Source: Hygrocybe punicea (Eukaryota; Basidiomycota; Agaricomycetes; Agaricales; Hygrophoraceae). From it: 64,000 bases of DNA. Each line of letters begins with the position of its first letter. Position 1 is the first letter of the stretch. Position numbers and translations under genes: made by a program. The stretch lies in NCBI GenBank assembly GCA_963556145.1, contig OY744467.1:5766001-5830000 (forward strand), written 5' to 3'. This document shows positions 47,533 to 57,240 of the stretch, piece by piece. Below the pieces are notes generated by a model. The model saw nothing but the letters and a program-made list of their open reading frames with translations, made no database searches and was not told the origin of the DNA.

Positions 47533-48484
47533 CTAAACCAGTTGAAACCGGTCAGAACCGAAGTAAATACAATAAATAACAACTAATGTATTAAATTTTA
47601 ATAAATAAATTGGGGCGTTGGTGGCCCCAGCATGTTCAAGTTGGTAGTTGGCAGCCACGATTATGAGCACGTCGGTGATCGCATTGGGCGCACGGGTAGG
47701 CGCAGACGCGTTGGCCGCTCTGTTGGGTGCGTGGGTGGTTGTGGACGCGTTGGCACATTGGCGGCCCTGTTGCTGGTGTTGTGGTGGGTGCCCAACACGG
47801 CCATCCTCCGAGTCCCGGTTACCTTGCGGTTGCAGCGCCGACGTCGATTGACGTGGCGGTGTGCATCCGCGAGGTATGTTGGGGGTTGGTGGTGGGATGG
47901 CCGTGGCCGTCGTTGTGGTCGTGGTTGTCGTTGTCGTTGTGGTCGTGGTGGTCGTGGTTGTGATGGTCATTGTCTGCGTTGTGGTGGTGATGGTGGTGGT
48001 GGTGGTGGTGGTGGTGGTGATGTTCATGGTTGATGTTGTTATTGTCGTCGTCCCATTTGGAGGGCCGTGGGTGTTGTTGTTGTTGTTGTCAGGGTGGTGG
48101 TGGTGGCCGTTGTTGTCATCCTCGTCCTCGCCGCCTGTCGTCCTCGTCGGGTGCTTGTGTTGTTTGTGTTGGTACTGCTGTTGTCGTCGTTTGTGTAATT
48201 AGTAGCTGAGAAAACAAAAAAAAACAAAAAAAAACTTACGTACTGCAACGGGGGTTGGGTGCACCGGCCCCCCTGCTGCCCTTCTCCCCANNNNNNNNNN
48301 NNNNNNNNNNNNNNNNNNNNNNNNNNNNNNNNNNNNNNNNNNNNNNNNNNNNNNNNNNNNNNNNNNNNNNNNNNNNNNNNNNNNNNNNNNAACCACGATT
48401 GAAACCACTTACCTTCTGCAGCGGGATGGGCACGCCAACCCCTGCTGCCTTTTCTCGTTTTGCGTTCCCTCGTGATGCCGCCAT
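47533..48484 (-). pseudogene. cargo gene of element B, probably decayed
   Basis: The minus-strand start at 48484 gives a first exon ending GVGVPIPLQK at the donor gtaagtgg (48412). A second, similar hairpin-plus-donor lies at 48240-48270, as if the first exon was duplicated around the gap. The second exon region is poly-Thr. The frame homologous to element D reads YLADAHRHVNRR, where CGA replaces the usual TGA stop in the palindrome centre, so the original stop is lost. With the gap in between, no continuous protein can be stated. Confidence 0.4.
48291..48390. other. assembly gap of 100 N
   Basis: Exactly 100 unknown bases. Its real length is unknown. It falls between two similar exon-1 copies in element B, where repeats could have stopped the assembly. 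Confidence 1.
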
Positions 48485-48703
48485 TTTGCTGCCATCGTCG
48501 TCATTTGCCACCGTCGGTCGACCTTGTAGTGGTGTTGAAAAAATCCGGTTGCGTAAGCTTCTTCCACATTGGGAAACCGCAACCGGCAACCTCCCAAAAG
48601 TGGCCCAACCGCAACCGGCGGTCCGGTTTTTTTGCAGTTGGGTCCGGTCCAGTTCTGGTTTTTTCCGGTCCTATGGACTGGACTTTAAAACACTAAATGG
48701 GTG

Positions 48704-49242
48704 AGGGGAATGAGGTGGTGGTGAAAAAGTGGGTTGTTGGCTGCAAAACAGCACTATCTCATCATGTTTCTTCTGAGAGTCTAATGACACATTCATCCTA
48801 GCATGTGTACAATAGGCTCATTGCAGAGCTGCAAATGGGGGCATCGAAACCATGGAGCCACCACTTTGGAGGGACTGGCAGGCATATGCACAGGAGATGG
48901 AGAAGTGGCTGAACAACTTGGTGGAGGTGGCACAAATAGAGGAGGAGGAGGAGAGACAGCAAGAGAAGGTAGAAGAATGGCAGCAGGAGGAGGAGCAGTG
49001 GCAGCGGTGAGAGGAGGTGGCAAGATGATGATGGGGGGAAGAGGGCAGGCAACAATGAGAGGAGGATGAAAGGCAACAGGAACTGAGCAGGAAGGAGGCA
49101 GAAGCGGTATGAGAGTAGGACCAGCTGGCAGCAGATCTTGCGAGACTGGAGGTGGACAAACGATGAGAGGAAGAAGGAGCAACAACACAATGAGAGGAGA
49201 GGGAGAGGAAACAGTGGGAGCATAAAATATTGTGGGAGGACA
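48704..49242 (+). pseudogene. decayed coiled-coil coding region, left part
   Basis: A plus-strand frame reads MEPPLWRDWQAYAQEMEKW and continues into Glu/Gln-rich helices, then breaks at stops. The same purine-rich style resumes right of the hAT-like element C (from 50974), where EDMQK joins VLQEREEDKETHWRD in frame once C and one target copy are removed. So B and C both sit in or beside one old gene-like sequence. Confidence 0.45.
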
Positions 49243-49522
49243 TGCAAAAGTAGTGTTGCTGTGGCTAAGCTAGCCGCAAGCCGGCTAAGGTTAGCTGAGG
49301 CTAAGGCTAAGCTAAATTGAGAAATTCAATCAGCCGGAGCCATTAGTCATACCTAGCCAGCTAACATGGCTATAGCTGAGGCTATAGCTGATACTCATAC
49401 ACATCATGCCTGGGGGTACATAGTGTTATTATATTTTGTATCTACTAGTACATGACATATAATATAACATGTAAGAGGGTGGGGACACTGTGTTGCCACC
49501 GCTGCATTGCTGTAGCTGCTGG

Positions 49523-50146
49523 TAGTGTTGTTGGCAAAACTGCGCCATTTTGCCGTGCCTGGCGTGGCGCTTGGCGATCGCCACAGTGGCACAATATTGG
49601 TGGTTGGCAATACTTGGCGCAACTTGTGCTAATTTAAATTTTCTGGGGGCAAAATCAATGCAAAGCCCCTTTTTTATATTACTTTTCACTTCATGTCGTC
49701 TTCAAAAAAGCCTCCTGGTGGTCATGCTGCTGATAGCTTTATTGAAGAACACTTCGCAAAGCAAGGCCACAAGCATCCCACCACGAAACGATGGCAGATG
49801 AAGTGTAACTACTGCCAGACATCAGAGAGGGGGATGGATTAGGTCCGGAGGTCGATATAGCTGAAGTGTACGACCTAGCAGAGTTGGATGGCATTAAAAA
49901 GGGTGTTGTACCTCTCAGCCAAGAGGAGGAGAGTTCAGTTCACGGAGACAAAGGACCTGGTGGAGAGGAATGGGATTCAAAATCTCTGTTACTATCCCTT
50001 GGCTTGTAGCTACAGATGTCCTAGAAAATGAAAAACGGCTGTCGCCAGTTGCGCCAGTGTTGCCAGCATTCGCCAACCCCTCCCCAACTATGTTTTGCCA
50101 CGCCGGCGCTTGGCGCTTGCTTGTTCGAGTTTTGCCCACAACACTA
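49523..50146 (+). mobile_element. hAT-like element C2, nested in C, with transposase remnants
   Basis: The ends TAGTGTTGTTGGCAAAACT and the inverse of TAGTGTTGTGGGCAAAACT match at 18 of 19 positions. The duplication is GCTGCTGG (49515-49522 and 50147-50154), inside a GCTGCTG-rich part of C. The private motif is ggcgcttggcg / gcgccatttt. The centre holds the two ends of a hAT transposase gene, so C2 is an internally deleted copy of an autonomous hAT. Confidence 0.9.
49693..49842 (+). pseudogene. BED zinc-finger N-terminus of a hAT transposase
   Basis: The ATG at 49693 opens 49 residues: a Lys/Gly start, then SFIEEHFAKQGHKHPTTKRW and QMKCNYCQ with the first Cys pair of a BED finger, then a stop at 49840-49842. 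Shortly after, another frame reads VDIAEVYDLAELDGIKKGVV and LSQEEE, which resembles the acidic tail after the hAT dimerisation domain. The large middle with the catalytic core is missing. Confidence 0.65.
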
Positions 50147-50167
50147 GCTGCTGGTGCTGGTGCCGCA

Positions 50168-50717
50168 TCATGGTGATGCTGTTGCTGCTGCTGCCATTGT
50201 CATTGCTGCTGCTGTCGTCATTGCTGCTACTGCCGTTGTTGCTGCTGCTGCCGATGTTGCTGCTGCCATTGTTGCTGCTGCTGCCATTGTTACTGCTGCT
50301 GCTGCTGTCGTTGCTGCTGCTGCCATCGTCATTGCTGCTGCCACCGTTGTTGCTGCAGCTGCCGTTGCTGTTGCTGCTGCCACCGCCATTGCTGTTGCTG
50401 CCACCACCATCGTTGCTGTTGCTGCCGCTGTTGTCATTGCTGCTGCTGCTGTCGTCACGTTGTGGCTGCTGCTGCTGCTGTAGCCATTGCTGTAGCTGCT
50501 GGTATTGCTGCTGCTGTGGCCATTGTTGCAATTGTGGTGGGTGTCCTGGTGTTGGATTTTGTAATCCAGCAGTCCTAGATAGTATAGTGTTAGTAAGAGA
50601 TAATGAAAGATTAAAATAAAAACTCACCTGGAGCACGATGGCTCGTTGAGAGCCATCGTGCTCATTGTTGATCATGTTTGAATCAACATGATGAGTGTGA
50701 CCCACCATGTCACACAT
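50168..50717 (-). CDS. cargo gene of element C, two exons, Ala/Thr-rich
   Basis: Exon 1 (50628-50717) encodes 30 residues, MCDMVGHTHHVDSNM and onward to RAIVLQ, and ends in a perfect hairpin (gagcacgatggctc, 5-base loop). The donor is gtgagt. The intron holds a ttactaac branch site and ends either at 50569 (tatctag) or, like element D, at 50546 (aacaccag). With the second choice exon 2 (50168-50545) stays in frame and gives an Ala/Thr/Met-rich chain of about 155 residues in total, ending TASP 14-20 bp before the C2 insertion. Other frames give Ser/Asn- or Leu-rich chains, so the frame is inferred from phase 0 only. Function unknown. Confidence 0.4.
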
Positions 50718-50973
50718 GTTACATACACGAGAACGTTCATTTTTGTTGCATTTTAACTACCAAATTCTAGGAAAATAATTAGTATACTACTTAGATGACT
50801 GTATTGTAATTAGCTGCAGCTTAGCTGCCAGCTACGGCTAAAATTTTGAGGTAGCCATAGCTGGTAGCTGGTCATTAGCCATAGCTTAGCTGGACCCCAG
50901 CTAAGCTAAATTCAGCTAGGCTAATGGCTACTAGCCGACCACTAGCCTTGGCCAGGGCAACACTATGCAAAAG

Positions 50974-52914
50974 GTGTTACAGGAGAGAGAGGAGGACAAG
51001 GAGACTCACTGGAGAGACAGAGAGGTGGTGGAGTAGGATGTCACGTGACCAGACCTTAGTCAGTAGTAGCAGTTCCTGATGTGGTAGTTGGTTCATCATC
51101 CCATCCATGTCAGACCTTTCTGACTGATTCCCCACTGGATTCCATGAGCTCCCTTGGACCCACTCCAGTGGCTGCATACAGGCGCAAGGTCATGGAGGAA
51201 CAACAAAGGTGGCTGGAGGAGATCAATGCAGCAGCCATAGTGGGCAGATTGTGTGGATTGAGTGTGGGGACTGCTGGTGGTGGGAATGTGGACAAAACAG
51301 CCAATGTAGTGGGTAGGGTGAGAGCATCAAGTGTAGGGACAGCAGCTGGCAGGTATGGGGATATGATATTCAAAGAGCTGACATTCAAGGAGGAGGCGGG
51401 CGAGAGAGGAGTCTGAACAAAGCAAAGCAGGGGCAGATAAGGAAGTGCCTGTTGCCATGGTAGCAGGTTTCATGGTGAGTGTAATTGTCTCTCTGTCTAT
51501 CATTAAGTCTGGATATTGGGTCAGCTAACCTGACCTTTCTCATTACAGCTGTGTGCAAACTGCATGAAGGTGGGAGAGATGTGCCGAGGGGTTGTAGGGT
51601 ACATATATGAGTGGTGCCAGTGGCTGAAACAGGGGTGCATGAACACAACATATCAGACAGGTGGTGGCAAGTGGAAGCTGGCAAGCAAAAAGGAGAAGGC
51701 GAAGATGGGAGGAGTGGTATGAAAACCACTGGAGTTCAGGGTGATGCCAATTTGTTCATGGCAGGCAAAAGCATCAATGAGCAGGAGGTGGGTGGAGGAC
51801 ACGACGGATTCAGAGTCAGATTAGGTGGTGGAAGAGCAGCTGATAAAACAATGTAGGGTGGCAGTGGGGGTGGGTCAGTTCAAGGAGCTAGAGAAGAGTT
51901 TGGAGGATGCATCAGAGCGGCTGGGGGAAGTGATGGAGGCACTTGGGGCAGCTGGTGCAGAGATCAATGCAAAGTTGATTGAATGTGAGCATCAGTTCTA
52001 GTGGGTCCTACTCAAGCAAGAGTGGACTAAGGTGCTGCTGGAGTTGCTGAAGTGGGAGTACCAGGCAGAGTGGTAAATGTATATAGAATTTCTTTTTCTT
52101 CTTTCTAATACCTGTAAAATAGTGGACACAGCAGCATATCAGCAATATCCACCAAGCTAGGGAAAGCCAATCCACTCCTGTAGGCATGGGACTTGGTGGC
52201 ATCATATGACTGTGTTGGCAAAGAAACTAAAACGAAGAAAACAGTCTATGCAAAAGATAAAAGCAAATTTTGAGACTAGTGGATACTTGGATGCCTGTCA
52301 TCAGACTTTGCATGAGTGGGTGTCGAGAATGGGTAGCCAAGAGCAGGTGCAGGGAAAAATGCGAAAATTGGTGATGAGGGCAATGAGGGGGTATACTTTC
52401 CCCTATAAGGATATTTGAATGAAGTGCAGAGGTACTGAAGGGCTTCATGAATGAGGTAGAGGATGATCGTGGGGATGGTGTCAAGAATATGGTTGTAAGA
52501 TGGTCATGGAGCAGCAGTGAACTGTAAAGGAATGACTGTGACTTTGTGTGTACCAATACCAACATGATTGTGAGGAGATGGTAGGGCATGGGTCAGGGGT
52601 GGAAGGCCGAGTGTTCCGTTATAGGCAGCAAATGGAGCAGCAAGAGTGGGTATGTGAGTGGCCAAGAGCAGGGGCAGAGGCACATGGACTGAGGTGGGTG
52701 TGGATGGCGACAGTGGTTGGGCAGCATGAAGAGTGGGTGTGGGAGATTCAATCAAATGGGGCAGAATCAACATAGGTGGGGACAGCAAACAGACATGTAG
52801 AGATATTGGGGGTGGATTGTCTGTTGTTGATGGGTCTGGGGTGAATGGTAGCAGGTTGAGTTCATGGATGATGAGTGGCAGGGGCGAAGCAGGTAACAAT
52901 TCAAGGGGAGAAGA
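50974..52914 (+). pseudogene. decayed coiled-coil and Cys-cluster gene, right part
   Basis: Plus-strand pieces read SLGPTPVAAYRRKVMEEQQR with WLEEINAAAI, then LCANCMKVGEMCRGV...YEWCQWLKQGC, then LEKSLEDASERLGEVMEALG. This is the layout (helix, Cys cluster, long coiled coil) of a repeated mushroom protein family of unknown function. Stops and frame changes occur throughout. A gene-like piece TVLAKKLKRRKQSMQKIKAN starts at 52206. The reverse strand gives long Pro/Leu-rich frames that I regard as shadows. Confidence 0.4.
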
Positions 52915-53149
52915 TGAGGGTGTAGGGATTAGCACGGGTTACCCACAGGTAATTTTTGCCGACCCGTACCCGACCCGGCTAATACCCGTACCCACTGCCA
53001 CAGGTACAGGTTGGATGCAGGTTGACTGGTGGGTTGACTGGCGGGTCCCATGGGTCCCAGAATTAGACGCGGGTCGCAGGTACAGTCTGTACCTGCGACA
53101 TCATCGTGGTGCTGGGCACCACCTTTCTCCCATTACCTCGCAGATGCAG

Positions 53150-53190
53150 TGCCGACGTCAATTGACGTGGCGGTGCGTCTCCGCGAGGTG
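53150..53190. repeat. core palindrome of element D
   Basis: The segment tgcagtgccgacgtcaattgacgtggcggtgc, with cctcgc and gcgagg outside it, forms a long imperfect hairpin. Equivalent hairpins lie at about 35700-35745 (A), 47835-47875 (B) and in both arms of F (17838-17878 and 18405-18446). Confidence 0.75.
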
Positions 53191-53542
53191 AGTTGGGCGG
53201 GTGGTGCTGGCACTGTCGATGCCGATGTGGCCATGGGTGGTTGCGTTGGCATTGGTGTGGGTGTGTTGGCGTGGGTGCGTGGGCTTTGTTGGTGTGGGTG
53301 TTGGCGTTGTTGCTGGCATTGTGGCCGTTGCTGGCATTGTGGCCATTACTGGTGTCGTGGCCATTACTGGCATCGTGGCCGTTGCCATTGCTGTGGGCGA
53401 TTGCGTTGGCGTTGGCGTGGGTGAGTTGGCATTGGTGTCGTTGGCGTTTGGTGCTGGCGTGGTTGGGTGAGCCTGGTGTTAGTTACTAGTTATAGATGTA
53501 TAAATAAAAACTTACCTTTGGCAGCGGGGGTGGGTGCACCAT
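53158..53542 (-). CDS. cargo gene of element D, two exons, Thr/Pro/Ala-rich
   Basis: Exon 1 (53516-53542, MVHPPPLPK) ends at the donor gtaagttttt. The 43-bp intron (53473-53515) has a gtaactaac branch site and ends aacaccag. Exon 2 (53158-53472) begins AHPTTPAP, runs through Met-Ala-Thr repeats and ends THLAETHRHVN. Total 113 residues. The stop TGA is the centre of the perfect palindrome acgtcaattgacgt. The exon-1 end resembles that of element B (GVGVPIPLQK) and the C-terminus resembles that of element A. An ATG at 53592 in another frame gives a longer first exon but the wrong phase. Function unknown. Confidence 0.5.
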
Positions 53543-54824
53543 CCCACGCTGCTCCTTATTGCTTTCACTGCGTATTGTTGGTGGTGCCGCATTTGAGGTG
53601 ATCGGCGTGGTGGTGACATCATGGCCGTTGCCAATGCCATGGGCAATTGTGTTGGCGTTGGCGTGGGTGCGTTGACATTGGTGTGGGTGTTGGTGTCATT
53701 GGTGGTAATGCGTTCGAGAAGCGTGGTTGCGAGGTTGGCAGTGACGCGTGTTGTCAGAAACGCATTTGTTGATTGGCACCCAGTGACCAAATAAAGTCAC
53801 ATGGTCCGTGCGCCATTGAAATCCCTATATAAGTGGCTCAAAATCCCCGTTCAATCCCCTCAAAAAAATTATTTTGTAGTATTTAATTAATAGTAGTAAT
53901 AAATAATAATATATTAAAAAACAACATACCCATCAGCAACCCGCCGTACCCGCAGTGCCGGGTACGGGTTAGTTGCAGGTTGAATTTCATAACCCGTACC
54001 TGTACCCGTGGAACCTGTGGGTCTAGACCTGCGCGGGTTTGAAAACCCGTGCATATGCCTATGAGGGCGGTATTGACAAATCAAGAGTTGACAAGAAGGC
54101 GGGTACTGAAGATGGCTCAAAAAGGTGATTGGGTGGGGTATCTTCATTGCTGGATGGTACCAAGTGTAGACAACTTGGGGATTCAATAGGTGGGGAGGGC
54201 GTGGGTTCGGTGTTGATGGAGGGGACATCATCATGTATGACACTCTGATGTAACACTAGTACTGGGATAGGGGACAGTGACATTTTGCAGTGTAGAGACT
54301 CAACGTCCCTCTGAGTCCATATCATCGATATATCACGAATCCGGACGAACCCGACACCTCCAAACGATTCCCATTCCCACCCGACGTAACCTGACCTGAC
54401 GTGACCTGACGTGACTGATGTGACCCGACGTATGCCGCTTCATCACAGCCGCTTTTGGACCAAATCCGGCAGCCTCAGAAGCCCCGGAGTTCTAATTATA
54501 GAAGACGGATCTCATCGGACTCGATCCCTGACTTGGACTTGCCTTATATACGCTGGAGAACGGATCTCCGGACCTCAGGGGAAGAGCTCAGAGGGAGCCG
54601 CAGCTGGGAGGGGAAAGCTGAGGAAAACCCAAGGATGGATGACTAAGCTACTACAGGAAAGGAAATCTACTAACTAAGGGTCTCCGGGGTCCTAGGGGCT
54701 AGCAGCTACTGCTGCAGATACCCCCTTCCACAATGGTGTGCGCCCTCGCACACATCTCCTGCCTCTGAAAATCTCATCCTCCATGAAACTCCACCCACTC
54801 ATCTACTATCCTCACTATCACCGG

Positions 54825-57236
54825 TGGAGTGGTACCGAGGTACCACTCCGGGGGCTCACGCAGGACTCGAGGGAAAGGTCGACTGGATAGGAAGGATGGA
54901 CTGACTACTACATCTGGAAGGCTACTAACTAGGTCAAACCGTGGGAACCTGATCACGTGACTGACCAGGCACAACTACTACAAGTGCCCCTCCTCCTCAT
55001 GGTGACGTCCTCGTCACCATACCGCTACTAAAAGAAAACAAAAAGCAAAACAAAACTGACCAAGAAAAAAACTCTCCAGTCACGACTCCCAGTCCCTCAC
55101 GATGCCCCGGGCCTTACACGTGAGGCGGGACCATATCGTCCATCGAAGATCGGTGGTGGCAGATGACCAAACTAGACTCTCTCTCAGCTCTCCAAAACTC
55201 CTCAGTCACGACTCCCAGTCCTCCATCTCATGGAGCGGGACCATATCGTCCATCGAAAACGGTGGTGGTAGATGACCAAACTGATCCATAATCATAACGC
55301 AGGTTCTCGGTTCTCGTATCGCAGGTTCTAGGTTCTCGTATCGCAAGTTCTCAGTTCTCGTATCGTGGGTTCTTGGTTCTCGTATCGCAGGTTCTCGTAT
55401 TGCAGGTTCTGGGTTCGCAGTTCTCGGTCGGTGCTTGTTTGGTTCTGGTGACTCGTTGGGTAACTCGGTTGGGTAGCGTCTGGTATCCAGGTGACAGATT
55501 GAGGGCATAGAAAAAATAATGGAACTGAATTGTGGGGGAAACAGAGACGGAGACAGAGGAAACGAGGGAAAGGAAACTGAGGGAAAGGAAATAGAGAGGA
55601 AGGGAACCGGGGACAGGAAACAGAGAAAGAAATAGAGGGGAAAGCTATGTACTTGGGCGCTAGAGCTGGCGCCGGCGTCGAGGGATCTCTTCGCGTGGGC
55701 TCTGGGAAACGGTCGCGAGGGGTCGCGAGGGCCAGGGAGCGAGGCTGGGGGTCCTAACGAACGTACGCGAGTGGGGTGGGGTTGCCGGAGTAGGTGGTCG
55801 CGGCGGCGATTCGTTTGGGTCCGTGGGGGGTGCACGTCGCTGTTGGGGTCAATAGCGGGGTGGTACGCGACCAAACGAGGGCGTGTGGGGGGCTGGGGTG
55901 ACTCGTTTGGGTTCCTACGGGTCCAGGGCAGTCGCCACGGTCGAGAACGAGGCCGCGGGGAGCTGAACGAGGGCAGCCGGTGCCGGGTATGGTGCACGAA
56001 GCCGGTCTGTGGGTGGTGAAACGCTGTGGGGCCCGAAAAGCGGTGGGAACGTGGGGTGGTGATGGGCGCAGGTGTTCCGGGGTTGCAAACGGGTGGGCCG
56101 TGAGTTTGGCGAGTTGGCCCGGGGCCGGTAGTGCTGGCAGAACGGGGCGGCGCAATGGTGACGTGGCGAGGTCGTTGGGTCACCAAGGGCGGGGCGGTCT
56201 CGTTTGGGGTAACGGAGCGCAACGGGGGGCTCTGGCATGTGGAACGTGGGTGCCGGGGGTTGGATGAGCGTGGGTTGGGGTGGAGATCCACGGGAAGCGG
56301 GGTCGCGGAATGCTGACGTGGCACGGTGCGTGTTGGGCGTTGGGTGGGCATGAAACGCCAGGGACGGCTCGTTCGGGGTGACGACGGTGAACGGGGGGCC
56401 TCTAGGGCGTCAGACGAGGGTCCGGGGCTCAAATGAATGCCCCTGGGGCTGGGGTACGCAAAAGAGCGGGGGTCCAACGGGGAAGACGTGGCGGATCCGT
56501 GGTCTGACCAAAAAGGGCGGGGCAGCTTCGTTTGGGGCAACGAAGCGCAGCGGGTGGTTCTGGCCGGTGGAACGCGGGCACGGGAGGTCGAGTGAGTGTG
56601 GGTTGGGCTGGTGTACACGAAGAAACGGGGGTCCAACGGGGAAAACGTGGTGGATCCGTGGCGCGACTGAAAAGGTCCGCGACCGTGGATTCGGGGTGGC
56701 GTAGGCGAGCGCGGAGCTCCGGTACGTCGAACGAGGGTCCGTAGGGTCGGATGAGCCTGCCTGGGGCTAGAAATGACGAAAGAAAACAAAAGAAATGATG
56801 AAAAACGGGGGGGTTGAAAATGTGACGTGGCCTGCCGCTTGGGTGTTCAAAGGGGTCGCGGCCGGGTTTTTGGGTCAACGGGGGGCGACGCGGGGCCCTA
56901 TTGGGCTGAACACGAATGCCGGGGGGTAACTGGAGTGTTGTACGGCCGTGAATGAAGGGAAAATCCGCAGTTGCGCAGCGGTGGGTGGTGAGGCCGAAAA
57001 AAGTCGTTTCGCGAGAAAAAAGAGGAAGACGCAGAGAAGAAGAGATCCGTGGGTCGAAGGTCACTCTCATCACCACGTTGGAGTGGTACCGAGGTACCAC
57101 TCCGGGGGCTCACGCAGGACTCGAGGGAAAGGTCGACTGGATAGGAAGGATGGACTGACTACTACATCTGGAAGGCTACTAACTAGGTCAAACCGTGGGA
57201 ACCTGATCACGTGACTGACCAGGCACAACTACTACA
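54825..57236 (-). mobile_element. short-LTR retrotransposon N2, nested in N1
   Basis: Two 158-bp LTRs (54825-54982 and 57079-57236) appear identical. They begin with a perfect hairpin (ggagtggtacc, 2-base loop, ggtaccactcc) and end CAACTACTACA. The target duplication is CCGG (54821-54824 and 57237-57240). The same TCTCATCACCA primer-binding sequence lies 3 bp inside the right LTR, and a purine tract (gaggaggaggggcact on the minus strand) marks the other end. Identical LTRs point to a recent insertion. No reverse transcriptase is present. Confidence 0.9.
55206..56789 (-). CDS. long Pro/Arg/Ser/Thr-rich frame inside N2
   Basis: A 527-codon minus-strand frame fills the N2 interior. It is built from imperfect repeats of roughly 45-50 codons, with SATSSPLDPRSF-like and RPPAST-like steps, followed by a hydrophobic stretch, then RTENLRYENLEPAIREPRTC repeats, and an end PPPFSMDDMVPLHEMEDWES. 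The start is uncertain and the sequence may be non-coding filler kept open by high GC. The ordered C-terminus, just before the purine tract, and the matching position of the N1 frame argue for a real product. Confidence 0.35.
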   Translation of the reverse strand: MFSFVISSPRQAHPTLRTLVRRTGAPRSPTPPRIHGRGPFQSRHGSTTFSPLDPRFFVYTSPTHTHSTSRARVPPARTTRCASLPQTKLPRPFWSDHGSATSSPLDPRSFAYPSPRGIHLSPGPSSDALEAPRSPSSPRTSRPWRFMPTQRPTRTVPRQHSATPLPVDLHPNPRSSNPRHPRSTCQSPPLRSVTPNETAPPLVTQRPRHVTIAPPRSASTTGPGPTRQTHGPPVCNPGTPAPITTPRSHRFSGPTAFHHPQTGFVHHTRHRLPSFSSPRPRSRPWRLPWTRRNPNESPQPPTRPRLVAYHPAIDPNSDVHPPRTQTNRRRDHLLRQPHPTRVRSLGPPASLPGPRDPSRPFPRAHAKRSLDAGASSSAQVHSFPLYFFLCFLSPVPFLSISFPSVSFPSFPLSPSLFPPQFSSIIFSMPSICHLDTRRYPTELPNESPEPNKHRPRTANPEPAIREPAIREPRTHDTRTENLRYENLEPAIREPRTCVMIMDQFGHLPPPFSMDDMVPLHEMEDWES

Positions 57237-57240
57237 CCGG

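Larger units (their letters stand above)
47352..48695. mobile_element. hAT-like element B
   Basis: The ends TAGGGTTTGAAAGTCC and the inverse of TAGTGTTTTAAAGTCC match at 14 of 16 positions. The exact 8-bp target duplication is AATGGGTG (47344-47351 and 48696-48703). Its private subterminal motif is ccggtccggttttt / aaccggt, repeated at both ends. The centre is minus-strand cargo sequence with Thr/Pro-rich frames. The assembly gap lies inside it. Confidence 0.9.
49251..50965. mobile_element. hAT-like element C
   Basis: The ends TAGTGTTGC and GCAACACTA carry an exact 8-bp duplication TGCAAAAG (49243-49250 and 50966-50973). The outer 120-150 bp at each side consist of the private motif gctaagctagc / tagctgaggcta in both orientations. 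A minus-strand cargo gene lies inside. Element C2 is nested in it. Confidence 0.92.
52923..54061. mobile_element. hAT-like element D
   Basis: The ends TAGGGATTAGCACGGGTT and the inverse of TAGGCATATGCACGGGTT match at 14 of 18 positions. The flanks TGAGGGTG (52915-52922) and TGAGGGCG (54062-54069) are a 7/8 target duplication. The private motif acccgtacccg / cgggtacgggt fills both ends. A minus-strand two-exon cargo gene occupies the middle. Confidence 0.85.

Noticed and set aside
47861..48202. Plus-strand poly-Val/Leu frame in element B
   Set aside because: It is the complement of the trinucleotide-repeat cargo exon. The splice signals lie on the other strand.
50095..50619. Plus-strand Leu-rich frame in element C
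   Set aside because: All frames of the GCT/GCC repeat are open. The intron signals and start are on the minus strand.
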